Shown: positions 15,679 to 26,213, numbered from the stretch's first letter. The stretch is DNA of 33,914 nucleotides from Bombilactobacillus bombi (GCF_013607485.1 NZ_SCHP01000013.1:1-33914), one strand, 5' to 3'. Numbers and translations are program-made. The notes: generated by a model from the sequence alone, not told the origin.

Positions 15679-15867
15679 ATGGAAGAAGAAAACAAGTTGT
15701 TGGGTTACCTCAAAGCAAATCATATCAAGCAGCAACAAGTTGCTAAAGTTATTGGTCGCTCTTTATCAGCAACTAATCGCAAAATTAATAATCATACAGA
15801 CTTTACAAAGCGGGAAATTCAAAATCTTCATGAATATTTAGGTATTCCAATTAGTATCATATTGTGA
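15679..15867 (+). CDS. 62-residue helix-turn-helix protein, orphan copy
   Basis: The protein reads MEEENKLLGYLKANHIKQQ then QVAKVIGRSLSATNRKINNHTDF..., nearly the same as the one at 6525-6713 (about 47 of 62 identical by eye, same length, no gaps). A GGGGGA run lies 7-12 bases before the ATG. An in-frame ATG at 15634 would add 15 residues absent from the paralogue, so I prefer 15679. Here the downstream neighbour is a terminator and then the beta-glucoside operon, with no giant surface gene, so the partner has probably been lost or moved. High conservation with an intact frame suggests either selection or recent duplication. Confidence 0.75.
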   Translation: MEEENKLLGYLKANHIKQQQVAKVIGRSLSATNRKINNHTDFTKREIQNLHEYLGIPISIIL

Positions 15868-15882
15868 GAATAAAGCTCAAAA

Positions 15883-15918
15883 AAACCATAACCAGCTGAT
15901 AGCGGGTTATGGCTTTTT
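15883..15918 (+). terminator. Terminator after the orphan HTH gene
   Basis: CCATAACC / GGTTATGG stem with T-run behind and A-run before; it separates the HTH gene from the bgl operon. Confidence 0.85.
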
Positions 15919-15941
15919 TAGCCAATAATCTCCTGATATGT

Positions 15942-15970
15942 TTGACACCGCATACATCTTTTGGTAAACT
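15942..15970 (+). promoter_or_regulatory. Promoter of the beta-glucoside operon
   Basis: Perfect TTGACA (15942-15947), 17-bp spacer, TAAACT (15965-15970) with an extended TGG just before it. No clear cre site was identified by eye. Confidence 0.75.
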
Positions 15971-15987
15971 GGTTTCAGTCTTAAGCA

Positions 15988-16037
15988 GGTGTTATCTATT
16001 GAGCATGACTGCCCGGACATTCATATAAATGATGGGC
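15988..16037 (+). promoter_or_regulatory. RAT-like antiterminator site and hairpin before bglG
   Basis: GGTGTTATCTATTGAGCATG (15988-16007) closely matches the second site at 16875-16900 and has the split-stem layout of a LicT/SacY-type ribonucleic antiterminator. It abuts a hairpin with GCCC / GGGC and CATT / AATG arms (16011-16037). Unlike a standard attenuator, that hairpin lacks a following U-run, so its ability to terminate is doubtful. Confidence 0.6.
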
Positions 16038-16044
16038 CGTAATT

Positions 16045-16875
16045 ATGCTAATTCAAAGAATATTAAATAATAATACAGTAATTGCCCAAAAGCCGGAACA
16101 ACAGATGGTCTTAGTCTTTGGTCCTGGTGTTGGATTTCAAAAAAAGATCGGCCAGTCGGTGGACAAGACTAAGATTGAAAAAATCTTAGAGATTCACGAT
16201 CCCGATACTTTTAATCGTTTCACAGATTTAGTAATTAATGTTCCCGAAGCAGAGGTGATTGCTGCTGAGAAAATTATTAATTTTGCTAAAATCAAATTGG
16301 GTAAAAAGCTCAGTGAAGTAATCTATGTTGATTTAACAGATCATCTTCATTCAACTGTGCAGCGTTATCATGAACACATTATTTTGCGTAATTCTTTAAA
16401 ATGGGATATTGCCCGCTTATATCCTGATGAATATGCAGTTGGTGAAAAAGCTCTCCAGATCATTAAGCAAAGCCTTGATGTGAAACCGGTTGATGATGAA
16501 GCAGCATTTATTGCTCTGCATTTTATCAATGCTGAATCTAACAATGATTTGGCTGATGAAATTGTCCGAATTGTGCGCGAAATTGAGCAAATTGTAAAGG
16601 ACTATTATCATACGGAATTGGACGAAGATTCGCTCAGCTACTATCGTTTTATTACGCATTTAAAGTTTTTTGCGCAACGTTGTTTATTACGCCAGCATTA
16701 TGATGATGAGGATGAAGCTTTGTTAGCAATTATTCAAAAGAAGTATTCCAAAGCTTATAGTTGCGCGCAAAAGATTCAGGTATTTATCAGTAATAAGTAT
16801 CGTTATCGGATTAATAGCACTGAAGTCCTTTATTTAACAGTTCATATTAATCGACTAGTTAAAAATTTAAATTAG
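16045..16875 (+). CDS. licT: BglG/LicT-family transcriptional antiterminator
   Basis: The 276-residue protein has an N-terminal RNA-binding CAT domain (1-55: MLIQRILNNNTVIAQK...) and two PTS regulation domains. The four conserved phosphorylatable histidines are in place: H100 (DLTDHL) and H159 (ALHFIN) in PRD1, H205 (ITHLKFF) and H267 (TVHINRL) in PRD2. Known family behaviour: with beta-glucoside present, the unphosphorylated-PRD1 dimer binds RAT RNA and prevents termination before the permease gene; HPr phosphorylation of PRD2 links it to carbon repression. The start is set by the usual M-x-I-x-x-ILNNN opening although the SD is poor. It is the first gene of the operon, followed by its own RAT/terminator. 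Confidence 0.93.
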   Translation: MLIQRILNNNTVIAQKPEQQMVLVFGPGVGFQKKIGQSVDKTKIEKILEIHDPDTFNRFTDLVINVPEAEVIAAEKIINFAKIKLGKKLSEVIYVDLTDHLHSTVQRYHEHIILRNSLKWDIARLYPDEYAVGEKALQIIKQSLDVKPVDDEAAFIALHFINAESNNDLADEIVRIVREIEQIVKDYYHTELDEDSLSYYRFITHLKFFAQRCLLRQHYDDEDEALLAIIQKKYSKAYSCAQKIQVFISNKYRYRINSTEVLYLTVHINRLVKNLN

Positions 16876-16900
16876 GGTGTTATCTACTAAGAGCATGACC
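16875..16900 (+). promoter_or_regulatory. RAT antiterminator site before the PTS permease gene
   Basis: Begins at the last base of the bglG stop and reads GTGTTATCTACTAAGAGC (16877-16894) with flanking GG and CATGACC. Its 3' end overlaps the first bases of the terminator stem, so RAT and terminator are mutually exclusive folds, as in LicT control. Confidence 0.75.
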
Positions 16901-16929
16901 TAAACAGAATATTCTGTTTAGGTTTTTTT
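16898..16929 (+). terminator. Attenuator terminator between bglG and bglP
   Basis: A perfect 24-base self-complementary run CCTAAACAGAAT / ATTCTGTTTAGG, flanked by A and followed by seven T. It overlaps the RAT. Confidence 0.9.
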
Positions 16930-16947
16930 ATATTTAAGGAGGAAATT

Positions 16948-20291
<3,344 letters not shown>

Positions 20292-20328
20292 GTTCGCTCT
20301 GAGATTAGTAATTAAAAACAAGTAATTT

Positions 20329-20364
20329 AAAAAGATACCTCATGAATGTAGAGGTGTCTTTTTT
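20329..20364 (+). terminator. Terminator of the beta-glucoside operon
   Basis: AAAAAGATACCTC / GAGGTGTCTTTTTT stem (one wobble) with a 9-nt loop and T-tail. Confidence 0.9.
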
Positions 20365-20396
20365 ATTTTTCGTTAATAGGTTTTGGCAAGGGGATG

Positions 20397-20448
20397 TTTA
20401 CATTTGTAAATTTGGTGTTATACTTAAGTCAAGATTTACAAGTGTAAA
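20397..20448 (+). promoter_or_regulatory. Copper-operon promoter framed by two CopY cop boxes
   Basis: Two TACANNTGTA boxes lie inside near-palindromes TTTACATTTGTAAA (20397-20410) and TTTACAAGTGTAAA (20435-20448), 38 bp apart. Between them is an extended -10, TGT-TATACT (20416-20424). The -35 TTTACA (20397-20402, 16-bp spacing) is part of the first box. CopY bound to both would cover -35 and the early transcript start, so copper-released repression is expected. No copY gene is in the window. Confidence 0.85.
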
Positions 20449-20469
20449 CAAACAAAGGGAGGCTCTTAC

Positions 20470-20844
20470 ATGACTAAAATTATTGTTTTATTGGTTGCCG
20501 CAGCGTTAATTGACTTTATCGTTTGGTGGTTTTTTGGTAATCATTATCAACAAGCAGTGACTGCAGATGTTTCCGAGCAAAATATCCAACATGTGCAAGT
20601 AATAGTTGATGGCGGCTATCAGCCGGAAACCGTGGTCTTAAAAAAAGGCATCCCGGCACAGGTACATTTTCAGCGGCAAGATCCTTCTAGCTGTCTAGAA
20701 AAAGTCGTTTTCCCTGATTTAGGCATTAACGAATTTTTACCGGAACAACAAGATCATCCCATTACTATTGATACCAGCAAAGCTGGCGAATACGACTATG
20801 CTTGTGGAATGAATATGTTTCACGGCAAAGTCATTGTTAAATAA
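20470..20844 (+). CDS. Membrane-anchored cupredoxin-like protein
   Basis: The 124-residue protein has one N-terminal transmembrane segment (about 4-22, KIIVLLVAAALIDFIVWWFF) followed by a small cupredoxin beta-barrel (about 42-124). Probable copper ligands are C75 (SSCLEK) and C112, M114, M116 and H118 in ACGMNMFHGKV. The [10 protein letters not shown] pattern is typical of the cupredoxin domains associated with copper ATPases in lactobacilli. It is first in the copper operon, with GGGAGG before the ATG. A role in handing copper to or from the ATPase at the membrane is inferred. Whether the domain faces outside or inside cannot be read directly. Confidence 0.8.
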   Translation: MTKIIVLLVAAALIDFIVWWFFGNHYQQAVTADVSEQNIQHVQVIVDGGYQPETVVLKKGIPAQVHFQRQDPSSCLEKVVFPDLGINEFLPEQQDHPITIDTSKAGEYDYACGMNMFHGKVIVK

Positions 20845-20857
20845 AGGAGTGATAAAT

Positions 20858-21118
20858 ATGCAAACAGCAACTGTAATCATTAAAGGCGGCTATCAACCTG
20901 CCGAGTTACACCTTCAGGCCCAGCAAAGCGCGCAAATTACTTTTCAACAAGAAGATTCGTCTTCTTGTTTAAGTACAGTACAATCTACCGCCTTAGGTTT
21001 TAACGAAAAAATCCCTCTAGGTACCCACAAGACTGTCACGATTGCACCGCAGGCACCTGGCGTATATAACTATGCTTGTGGAATGAATATGTTTCAGGGA
21101 AAGGTAGTCTACGAATAA
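20858..21118 (+). CDS. Soluble cupredoxin-like protein
   Basis: The 86-residue protein is a second cupredoxin domain without a membrane segment or signal peptide. It aligns along its whole length with the C-terminal domain of the previous protein: [14 protein letters not shown] versus [23 protein letters not shown] versus [22 protein letters not shown] versus [15 protein letters not shown]. Candidate ligands are C37, C74 and the two Met of GMNM; the His of the first protein is replaced by Gln. AAGGAG precedes the ATG. Its stop TAA overlaps the ATG of the ATPase (TAATG), showing translational coupling. A cytoplasmic copper chaperone or detached metal-binding domain of the ATPase is the likely role. 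Confidence 0.8.
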   Translation: MQTATVIIKGGYQPAELHLQAQQSAQITFQQEDSSSCLSTVQSTALGFNEKIPLGTHKTVTIAPQAPGVYNYACGMNMFQGKVVYE

Positions 21119-23037
21119 TGACTATTAAAAATCGTTTTATCTTTTCGCTGCTATTATCCTTACCAATGTTATTGCAAATGGTGCTGATGCCGGTGGGATG
21201 GATGTTGCCCGGCGGCAATTGGACAATGTTCTTATTGACTAGTGGAGTCATGGCCGTGTCGGCGCGCCCTTTTATCCACAGTGCTTGGGCAGCCTTTAAA
21301 AATCATCATGCCAATATGGACACTTTGGTGGCAATTGGAACCACTACCGCCTATTTATATAGTATTTATGCCTTATTCCAGCACCAAGGAGTCTTCTTTG
21401 AAAGTGCCGCTTTTGTAATAACCTTCATCTTATTAGGCCAAGTACTTGAAGAAAAAATGCGTCACAATGCTTCAAGCGCCGTAGAAAAGTTAATTGACTT
21501 ACAGGCTAAAGAAGCCACCGTCATCCGCGCTGGTCAAGCCTATCAAGTCCCTTTAGAGCAGGTGCGCGTCGGCGATAGTCTCCAAGTCAAACCAGGCGAA
21601 AAAATTGCCGTTGACGGTGTTATTACAGCGGGGACTTCTAGTATTGATGAGTCGATGGTTACAGGTGAAAGTCTGCCAGTTACCAAAAAGGCTGGCGATC
21701 ACGTAATTGGGTCGACAATCAATCAAAGCGGTACCTTTACATTTACCGCGCAAAAAGTCGGCAATGAAACCCTCTTAGCACAAATTGTGGCCCTGGTGAA
21801 AAAAGCGCAAACCAGTCGGGCTCCTATTCAAAAAACTGCCGATCAGATTTCTAATATTTTTGTACCTGTAGTGTTAATCATTGCCATTTTAACTTTTGTC
21901 ATCTGGAACGTTTTCTTACAAGCTACGGGTGTCCAGGCACTGTTGTTTGCGGTATCTGTTGTCGTTATTGCATGCCCTTGTGCTTTAGGCTTGGCTACTC
22001 CAACAGCCTTAATGGTTGGTACCGGCCGCAGTGCTAAAGCCGGTGTTTTAATTAAAAACGGTGAAGTCTTAGAAGCCGCCAATAATATTCAGACTATTGT
22101 TTTCGATAAAACCGGCACCATTACCAATGCTCAGCCCCAAGTCACCGATATTGTGGGTGATACCCAGCAGGTTCTTCAAGTAGCCGCGGCTTTAGAAAAA
22201 AATTCCGAGCATCCCTTAGCTGCTGCAATTTTACAGGCTGCTCAAGCCCAGCAGCTTGAAATTCCTACTGTAAAAGACTTTAAAGCTCTTATAGGCCAAG
22301 GTGTGCAAGGGCAAATTAATCACCAGCTGGCTTTTGTCGGCAACGAAAAATTGGCGGCTGCTTATCACTTGAACAATGATTTTCAACAGCAGATGATGCA
22401 ATTACAAGAACAGGCCAAAACAGTGGTAGTAGTTGGCTGCAGTCAAAATCTGATTGGTCTAATAGCTATTCAAGATACCCCTAAGCCCAGCGCAATTCCG
22501 ACTATTGCCGCTTTAAAAAACCAAGGCTTAAAAACAGTTATGTTAACTGGTGATAATGAGCGTGTCGCCCAAGCTATTGGTCAGCAAGTGGGGATTGATC
22601 AAGTAATTGCCAATGTATTGCCTAGTGATAAGGCCGACACAATTAAAGAATTACAACAACAGGGCCATGTGGCTTTTGTGGGGGATGGTATTAACGATGC
22701 GCCAGCTTTGACGACCGCAGATGTCGGGATAGCCATGGGTTCGGGAACAGATATTGCCATTGAATCTGGCGGCATCGTCCTAGTAAGGAATGACTTGCGC
22801 GGTGTAGTTCAGGCTCTAGAATTAAGTAAAAAAACATTCAAGCGTATTAAGTTAAACTTATTTTGGGCCTTTATCTATAATGCTTTAGGTATACCAATTG
22901 CGGCCGGTTTGTTTGTGGGCTGGGGCCTACTTTTAAGTCCAGAATTAGCTGGTTTGGCAATGGCCTTGAGTTCAATTTCAGTAGTGTTTAGCTCTTTATT
23001 GCTGAACAAAACCAAATTGACAACCATTCCCGTTTAA
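21118..23037 (+). CDS. copA: Copper-exporting P1B-type ATPase without N-terminal metal-binding domain
   Basis: The 639-residue ATPase has all catalytic parts: actuator TGES (182-185), intramembrane CPC (C286-P-C288), phosphorylated D330 in DKTGT, nucleotide-binding H365 in SEHPLA, and hinge GDGIND (522-527). The last two helices carry [13 protein letters not shown] and [17 protein letters not shown], the CopA-type signatures for Cu(I). The usual N-terminal HMA domain with CxxC is missing: the protein starts directly with the first membrane helices. The start is the ATG overlapping the preceding stop. A longer frame from 21076 runs through the cupredoxin gene and is not the start. Expected function is Cu(I) export, with the two cupredoxins as partners. 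Confidence 0.92.
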   Translation: MTIKNRFIFSLLLSLPMLLQMVLMPVGWMLPGGNWTMFLLTSGVMAVSARPFIHSAWAAFKNHHANMDTLVAIGTTTAYLYSIYALFQHQGVFFESAAFVITFILLGQVLEEKMRHNASSAVEKLIDLQAKEATVIRAGQAYQVPLEQVRVGDSLQVKPGEKIAVDGVITAGTSSIDESMVTGESLPVTKKAGDHVIGSTINQSGTFTFTAQKVGNETLLAQIVALVKKAQTSRAPIQKTADQISNIFVPVVLIIAILTFVIWNVFLQATGVQALLFAVSVVVIACPCALGLATPTALMVGTGRSAKAGVLIKNGEVLEAANNIQTIVFDKTGTITNAQPQVTDIVGDTQQVLQVAAALEKNSEHPLAAAILQAAQAQQLEIPTVKDFKALIGQGVQGQINHQLAFVGNEKLAAAYHLNNDFQQQMMQLQEQAKTVVVVGCSQNLIGLIAIQDTPKPSAIPTIAALKNQGLKTVMLTGDNERVAQAIGQQVGIDQVIANVLPSDKADTIKELQQQGHVAFVGDGINDAPALTTADVGIAMGSGTDIAIESGGIVLVRNDLRGVVQALELSKKTFKRIKLNLFWAFIYNALGIPIAAGLFVGWGLLLSPELAGLAMALSSISVVFSSLLLNKTKLTTIPV

Positions 23038-23049
23038 GGAGGCACAGTA

Positions 23050-23151
23050 ATGAAATTAAAGCAAACAACTTTAAAAATTATCTTAGCAGCATTGGCCTAT
23101 ATAATTGGAGCTATGATTGTGGGCGGTTATTTAGACAGGCTGTGGGGATAA
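23050..23151 (+). CDS. 33-residue single-span membrane peptide of the copper operon
   Basis: ATG at 23050 after AAGGAGG (23036-23042) opens MKLKQTTLKIILAALAYIIG then AMIVGGYLDRLWG, stop. It is a basic N-terminus, one transmembrane helix (about 8-26) and a short tail. It starts 13 bases after copA with no terminator between. The strong SD and good codon use support a real gene. I do not recognise a family. A small subunit or stabiliser of the ATPase is possible, by analogy with other small transporter-associated peptides, but this is inference. Confidence 0.65.
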   Translation: MKLKQTTLKIILAALAYIIGAMIVGGYLDRLWG

Positions 23152-23226
23152 AAGAATAAATTAATAAAGTAATATTTTATCCCAATTTAAATCATCCTCA
23201 TGTCTTTCAAAGAAATACAGAAAATA

Positions 23227-23235
23227 TGTTATACT
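23227..23235 (+). promoter_or_regulatory. Extended -10 promoter of the antiporter gene
   Basis: TGT-TATACT, about 115 bases before the start codon. The -35 is weak (TTTCAA at 23205-23210 with 19-bp spacing). It implies a leader of about 110 nt. Confidence 0.5.
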
Positions 23236-23267
23236 AGATAACAATTAAATAAAAATTTGGTTGAAGC

Positions 23268-23332
23268 AAAAAAGCTTTCAAGAATTAACCTCAGGTTTGG
23301 GTTGCCTGAGAGATTCTTGGAGGCTTTTTTTA
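23268..23332 (+). promoter_or_regulatory. Long leader hairpin with U-run before the antiporter gene (attenuator candidate)
   Basis: A 12-bp lower stem GCTTTCAAGAAT / ATTCTTGGAGGC (two wobbles), an internal loop, a 5-bp upper stem TCAGG / CCTGA and a loop around TTTGGGTTG, followed by seven T. It lies downstream of the promoter and just 3-13 bases before the SD. It is shaped like an intrinsic terminator inside the leader, so conditional read-through is likely. It could also end the copper operon, for which no other terminator is seen. No known riboswitch class is recognised. Confidence 0.6.
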
Positions 23333-23350
23333 TTGAGGAGTGATAATGTT

Positions 23351-24493
23351 ATGCAAATTATTGGCACTTTAGTATTGGTCTTGTTTTTAACGATTATCAG
23401 CGGACATTTGAGTGCGCGGCATGGTCTACCGACAGTCGTGGGACAATTACTGTTGGGAGTCGTCATTGGGCCGGCGGGTTTACATTGGCTGACTAATTCT
23501 ATGAGCTTACAGACAGGCGCGAATTTGGGGCTGATTTTGTTAATGTTTTTAGCAGGTATTAATAGTGATTTAAAGTTACTGCGTCGTTTTTGGCGGCCCG
23601 GCCTAGTGGTGGCACTTTTAGGCGTGCTTGTGCCCTTACTAGTATTAAGTGCTTTAGGCTGGAGCTTTAACTTTAAGTGGCAGGAGTGTTTATACTTAGG
23701 GGTTATCTTTGCCGCCACTTCGGTGTCAATTTCAGTAGATGTTCTGCAAGAATTAGACCAATTAAATAGTGCCGAGGGTACGACAATTTTGGCAGCCGCG
23801 GTAGTAGATGATATTTTAGCGATGATTGCCTTGAGCCTTTTAACGGCTACTACCACTAGTCATCAAGTTAATTTACTACTGATTTTGCTGTTGCAGGCCG
23901 GCTATTTTGGTTTATTATGGCTGCTGCGCCCGGTCATTAAGCGCCTGATGGTTTTGAGTTCTCGCATATTAGTCACTGCTAATGTATCCCTAGTGGCCTT
24001 TGTTGTTCTTTTGGCACTCGCATATCTTGCTGAAAAAGCCCATTTAAGTAGTGCCATTGGTGCATTTTTTGCCGGCTTGCTCTTAGGTCAAACTGCTAGC
24101 CGAACTAAACTGCAAAAAGACTTTCAGATTTTAGGCTACACTATCTTTATTCCACTATTTTTTGTTCAAATTGGTGTGCAAATGCAGCTCACGGGACTCA
24201 AACAGCGCCTTTGGCTGTTTGTTGCCTTGACGCTGGCCGCGATAATTACTAAATTGCTGGGAGCGGCTTTAGGTGCACGTTTAGTACATTTTGACCGGCG
24301 CAGCGCTTTAATTATCGGCAGTGGCATGGTCTCACGGGGAGAAATGGCCTTAGTGGTTGCTCAAATTGGTCATGCGCAGCACCTTTTAAGCGTCGCAGAT
24401 TATTCCACGGTGATTGCGGTGATTATTGCAACTACGATTGTAGCGCCCTTATTGTTAAAAGGAGCTATTAAATTTTCCCAAGATAATCAATGA
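23351..24493 (+). CDS. Cation:proton antiporter, CPA2 (NhaP/KefB-like membrane domain)
   Basis: The 380-residue integral membrane protein has about 11-12 helices. The family pattern is visible: LPTVVGQLLLGVVIGPAGL, then LILLMFLAGINSDLKLLRR, ATSVSISVDVLQEL, AAAVVDDILAMIALSLL with the paired acidic VVDD, SSAIGAFFAGLLLGQT, and SGMVSRGEMALVVAQIG. No C-terminal TrkA-N domain is present, so it is the short form exchanging Na+ or K+ for H+. The ATG at 23351 has GAGGAG 10 bases upstream; an upstream TTG frame runs through the leader hairpin and is not credible. It is monocistronic, with a hairpin leader, and its 3' end overlaps the convergent MerR gene by seven bases. Confidence 0.88.
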   Translation: MQIIGTLVLVLFLTIISGHLSARHGLPTVVGQLLLGVVIGPAGLHWLTNSMSLQTGANLGLILLMFLAGINSDLKLLRRFWRPGLVVALLGVLVPLLVLSALGWSFNFKWQECLYLGVIFAATSVSISVDVLQELDQLNSAEGTTILAAAVVDDILAMIALSLLTATTTSHQVNLLLILLLQAGYFGLLWLLRPVIKRLMVLSSRILVTANVSLVAFVVLLALAYLAEKAHLSSAIGAFFAGLLLGQTASRTKLQKDFQILGYTIFIPLFFVQIGVQMQLTGLKQRLWLFVALTLAAIITKLLGAALGARLVHFDRRSALIIGSGMVSRGEMALVVAQIGHAQHLLSVADYSTVIAVIIATTIVAPLLLKGAIKFSQDNQ

Positions 24494-24921
24494 GACTGGC
24501 TGTAACTTACTTTGATATCATCGGGCAGACAATGAGGCACCATTTTTAAAACCTGGTCTTCATCACCTAATTTTAAGGCTTCATCATAGTACCAGCATTT
24601 ATAATTAATCATATTAAGGACTTGATTGAGTTGTTTAATTTTTGCTTGAACTACTTGCTTTTGATTTTCAAAGAGTTCCTTACGTAATTGATAGGTTTGG
24701 CGGCCTTGTTTGCTCCATTGCATAAATTGTTTAATATCTGCAATTGATAGACCTGACTGCTTTAAGCATTCAATCACTCGTAACGCTTCGACTTCTTTTT
24801 CAGAAAAGTAGCGAATACCTGCCTTGCGGGCAAGATCTGGAAATAAGCCCTCCTTATCATAATATCTAATAGTTGAAATGGGTAAATTGAATTTTTGCGA
24901 AATTTGACCGATAGTATACAT
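24487..24921 (-). CDS. MerR-family transcriptional regulator
   Basis: The 144-residue protein has a winged HTH at 1-70 (MYTIGQISQKFNLPISTIRY, GIRYFSEKEVEALRVIECLKQSGLSI) and a long coiled-coil dimerisation helix (about 80-118). It ends in a short tail with C119 (YKCWYYDEA) and C136 (PHCLPDD). Metal-sensing MerR proteins have a tight Cys loop, which is not clear here, so it is closer to the group sensing aldehydes or other electrophiles. AAGGAGC precedes the ATG at 24921. An upstream frame start adds residues without an SD. It is divergent from an alpha/beta hydrolase gene with a MerR-type promoter between, so that gene is the likely target. Confidence 0.88.
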   Translation of the reverse strand: MYTIGQISQKFNLPISTIRYYDKEGLFPDLARKAGIRYFSEKEVEALRVIECLKQSGLSIADIKQFMQWSKQGRQTYQLRKELFENQKQVVQAKIKQLNQVLNMINYKCWYYDEALKLGDEDQVLKMVPHCLPDDIKVSYSQSH

Positions 24922-24937
24922 TTTTTGCTCCTTTGTA

Positions 24938-24969
24938 CTTGACCTCAAGTTAGGTTTAGGTATTACGCT
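24938..24969 (+). promoter_or_regulatory. MerR-type promoter of the hydrolase gene
   Basis: A perfect inverted repeat CTTGA-CC-TCAAG (24938-24949) includes the -35 TTGACC (24939-24944). A possible -10 TACGCT (24964-24969) gives a 19-bp spacer, the over-long spacing that MerR proteins correct when activated. Confidence 0.55.
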
Positions 24970-25006
24970 ATTATTATAAACGCTATTCTAGTAAGGAGAT
25001 AAGAAA

Positions 25007-25978
25007 ATGCCAGAAAAACTAACATTAACAACTGAATGGGATAAGGTATTTGCTCCAAGTGATCAGGTCCATCATGAAAAAGTAACTTTTCATAATCGTT
25101 ACGGCCTAACGCTGGCTGCTGATTTATATACGCCACTTATCATGAGCGGCCGCCTTGCAGCGATTGCGATTTGCGGACCGTTTGGCGCCGTGAAAGAGCA
25201 GGCATCAGGACTTTATGCACAGACTTTAGCTGAAAAAGGCTTTATAACGTTGGCTTTTGATCCTTCATTCACGGGCGAAAGCGGTGGCTCACCGCGTGAT
25301 GTGGCTTCCCCGGATATTAATACCGAAGACTTTCAAGCAGCCGTTGACTTCTTGTCCGTTCAAAACAATGTTGACCCGCAAAAAGTCGGCATTCTGGGCA
25401 TCTGTGGCTGGGGCGGTATGGCCTTAAATGCGGCTGCTATTGATACGCGCATTAAAGCCACCGTGACTTCCACGATGTATGATATGTCGCGCGTGAATGC
25501 CAAGGGTTATTTTGACGCGCTCAGTGTTGAAGATAGATATGCACTAAAAGAAGAACTAAATCAACAAAGAACCATTGATTATCAAAATAACACCTACCAG
25601 CATGCCGGCGGTGTTATTGATCCCGTGCCAAATGATGCTCCGCAGTATGTTAAGGATTATCATGCTTATTACAAAACGCCCAGAGGCTACCACCCACGGT
25701 CTGTTAATTCTAATGCTGGCTGGAATACGACTTCAGCTTTATCCTTTATTAACATGCCACTGTTGCAATATAGCCAAGAAATTAAAAATCCGGTATTGAT
25801 GATTCATGGTGAAAAAGCTCATTCACTCTACTTTAGTCAAGATGCCTTTAAACGTCTAAAGGGTGATAATAAGGAATTAATGATTATCCCGGGAGCTAAT
25901 CATACAGATTTATATGATCAAGTAGATATTATTCCTTTTGCCAAAATAACAGATTTTTTCCGTACTAATTTAGATTAA
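25007..25978 (+). CDS. Alpha/beta hydrolase with Cys nucleophile motif
   Basis: The 323-residue protein has an alpha/beta-hydrolase fold of the dienelactone-hydrolase/YcjY-like group. Seen: LTLAADLYTP strand pair near residue 30-40, AICGPFGAVKEQASGLYAQTLAEKGFITLAFDPSFTGESGG (about 50-95), and the nucleophile elbow LGICGWGGMALNAAA with C133 where most relatives have Ser. Late in the protein come VLMIHGEKAHS and the probable catalytic His in PGANHTDLYD. AAGGAG lies before the ATG. It is divergently controlled by the MerR regulator. The substrate is unknown; detoxification of an electrophilic ester or lactone would fit the regulator but is inference. Confidence 0.82.
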   Translation: MPEKLTLTTEWDKVFAPSDQVHHEKVTFHNRYGLTLAADLYTPLIMSGRLAAIAICGPFGAVKEQASGLYAQTLAEKGFITLAFDPSFTGESGGSPRDVASPDINTEDFQAAVDFLSVQNNVDPQKVGILGICGWGGMALNAAAIDTRIKATVTSTMYDMSRVNAKGYFDALSVEDRYALKEELNQQRTIDYQNNTYQHAGGVIDPVPNDAPQYVKDYHAYYKTPRGYHPRSVNSNAGWNTTSALSFINMPLLQYSQEIKNPVLMIHGEKAHSLYFSQDAFKRLKGDNKELMIIPGANHTDLYDQVDIIPFAKITDFFRTNLD

Positions 25979-26007
25979 AAGTCTTCCATAAAAACTCGAA
26001 TTATTAG

Positions 26008-26036
26008 TTGACACTATTTCTTAATCATGATACATT
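26008..26036 (+). promoter_or_regulatory. Promoter of the mgtA transcript
   Basis: Perfect TTGACA (26008-26013), 17-bp spacer, TACATT (26031-26036) with TGA just before it (extended -10). Transcription would start shortly before the M-box. Confidence 0.75.
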
Positions 26037-26060
26037 AAGCGCGTTGGATTTTTAATTGAA

Positions 26061-26200
26061 TAAAAAGAGGCTCCTACACGGACACAAGCTGCTGTACAGA
26101 AACGTTGCGAAACGCCAATGTATAGGACAGAGATAGCCGAACGAAGGCTATCTCCCAAGTAGCTATGGCTGACGTCTTTACGCCGGGTAGTGCTAAACTA
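26061..26200 (+). ncRNA. M-box (ykoK leader) magnesium riboswitch
   Basis: The leader has the conserved M-box strings in order: AGAGGCTCCTACACGGA, GCTGCTGTACAGAAACGTTG, CGAAACGCCAATGTATAGGA, and a variable stem AGATAGCC / GGCTATCT. CCAAGTAGCTATGGCTGACG and GGGTAGTGCTAAACTA follow. These match the Bacillus mgtE and Lactobacillus mgtA leaders from memory. With Mg2+ bound, the aptamer folds and the following terminator forms, so mgtA is expressed when Mg2+ is low. Confidence 0.93.
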
Positions 26201-26213
26201 AAATTTATTTTAG

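Noticed and set aside
21076-21117. Upstream start for the copper ATPase
   Set aside because: It would run through the cupredoxin gene; the ATG overlapping that gene's stop is the natural coupled start.
23268-23332. T-box or known metal riboswitch before the antiporter
   Set aside because: No T-box sequence, specifier loop or recognised aptamer strings; the leader is too short.
23261-23350. N-terminal extension of the antiporter from a TTG
   Set aside because: The extension is encoded by the leader hairpin and its T-run; the SD lies before the ATG at 23351.
23278-23856. Long minus-strand open frame opposite the antiporter
   Set aside because: A shadow of the hydrophobic antiporter coding sequence; no SD and no family resemblance.
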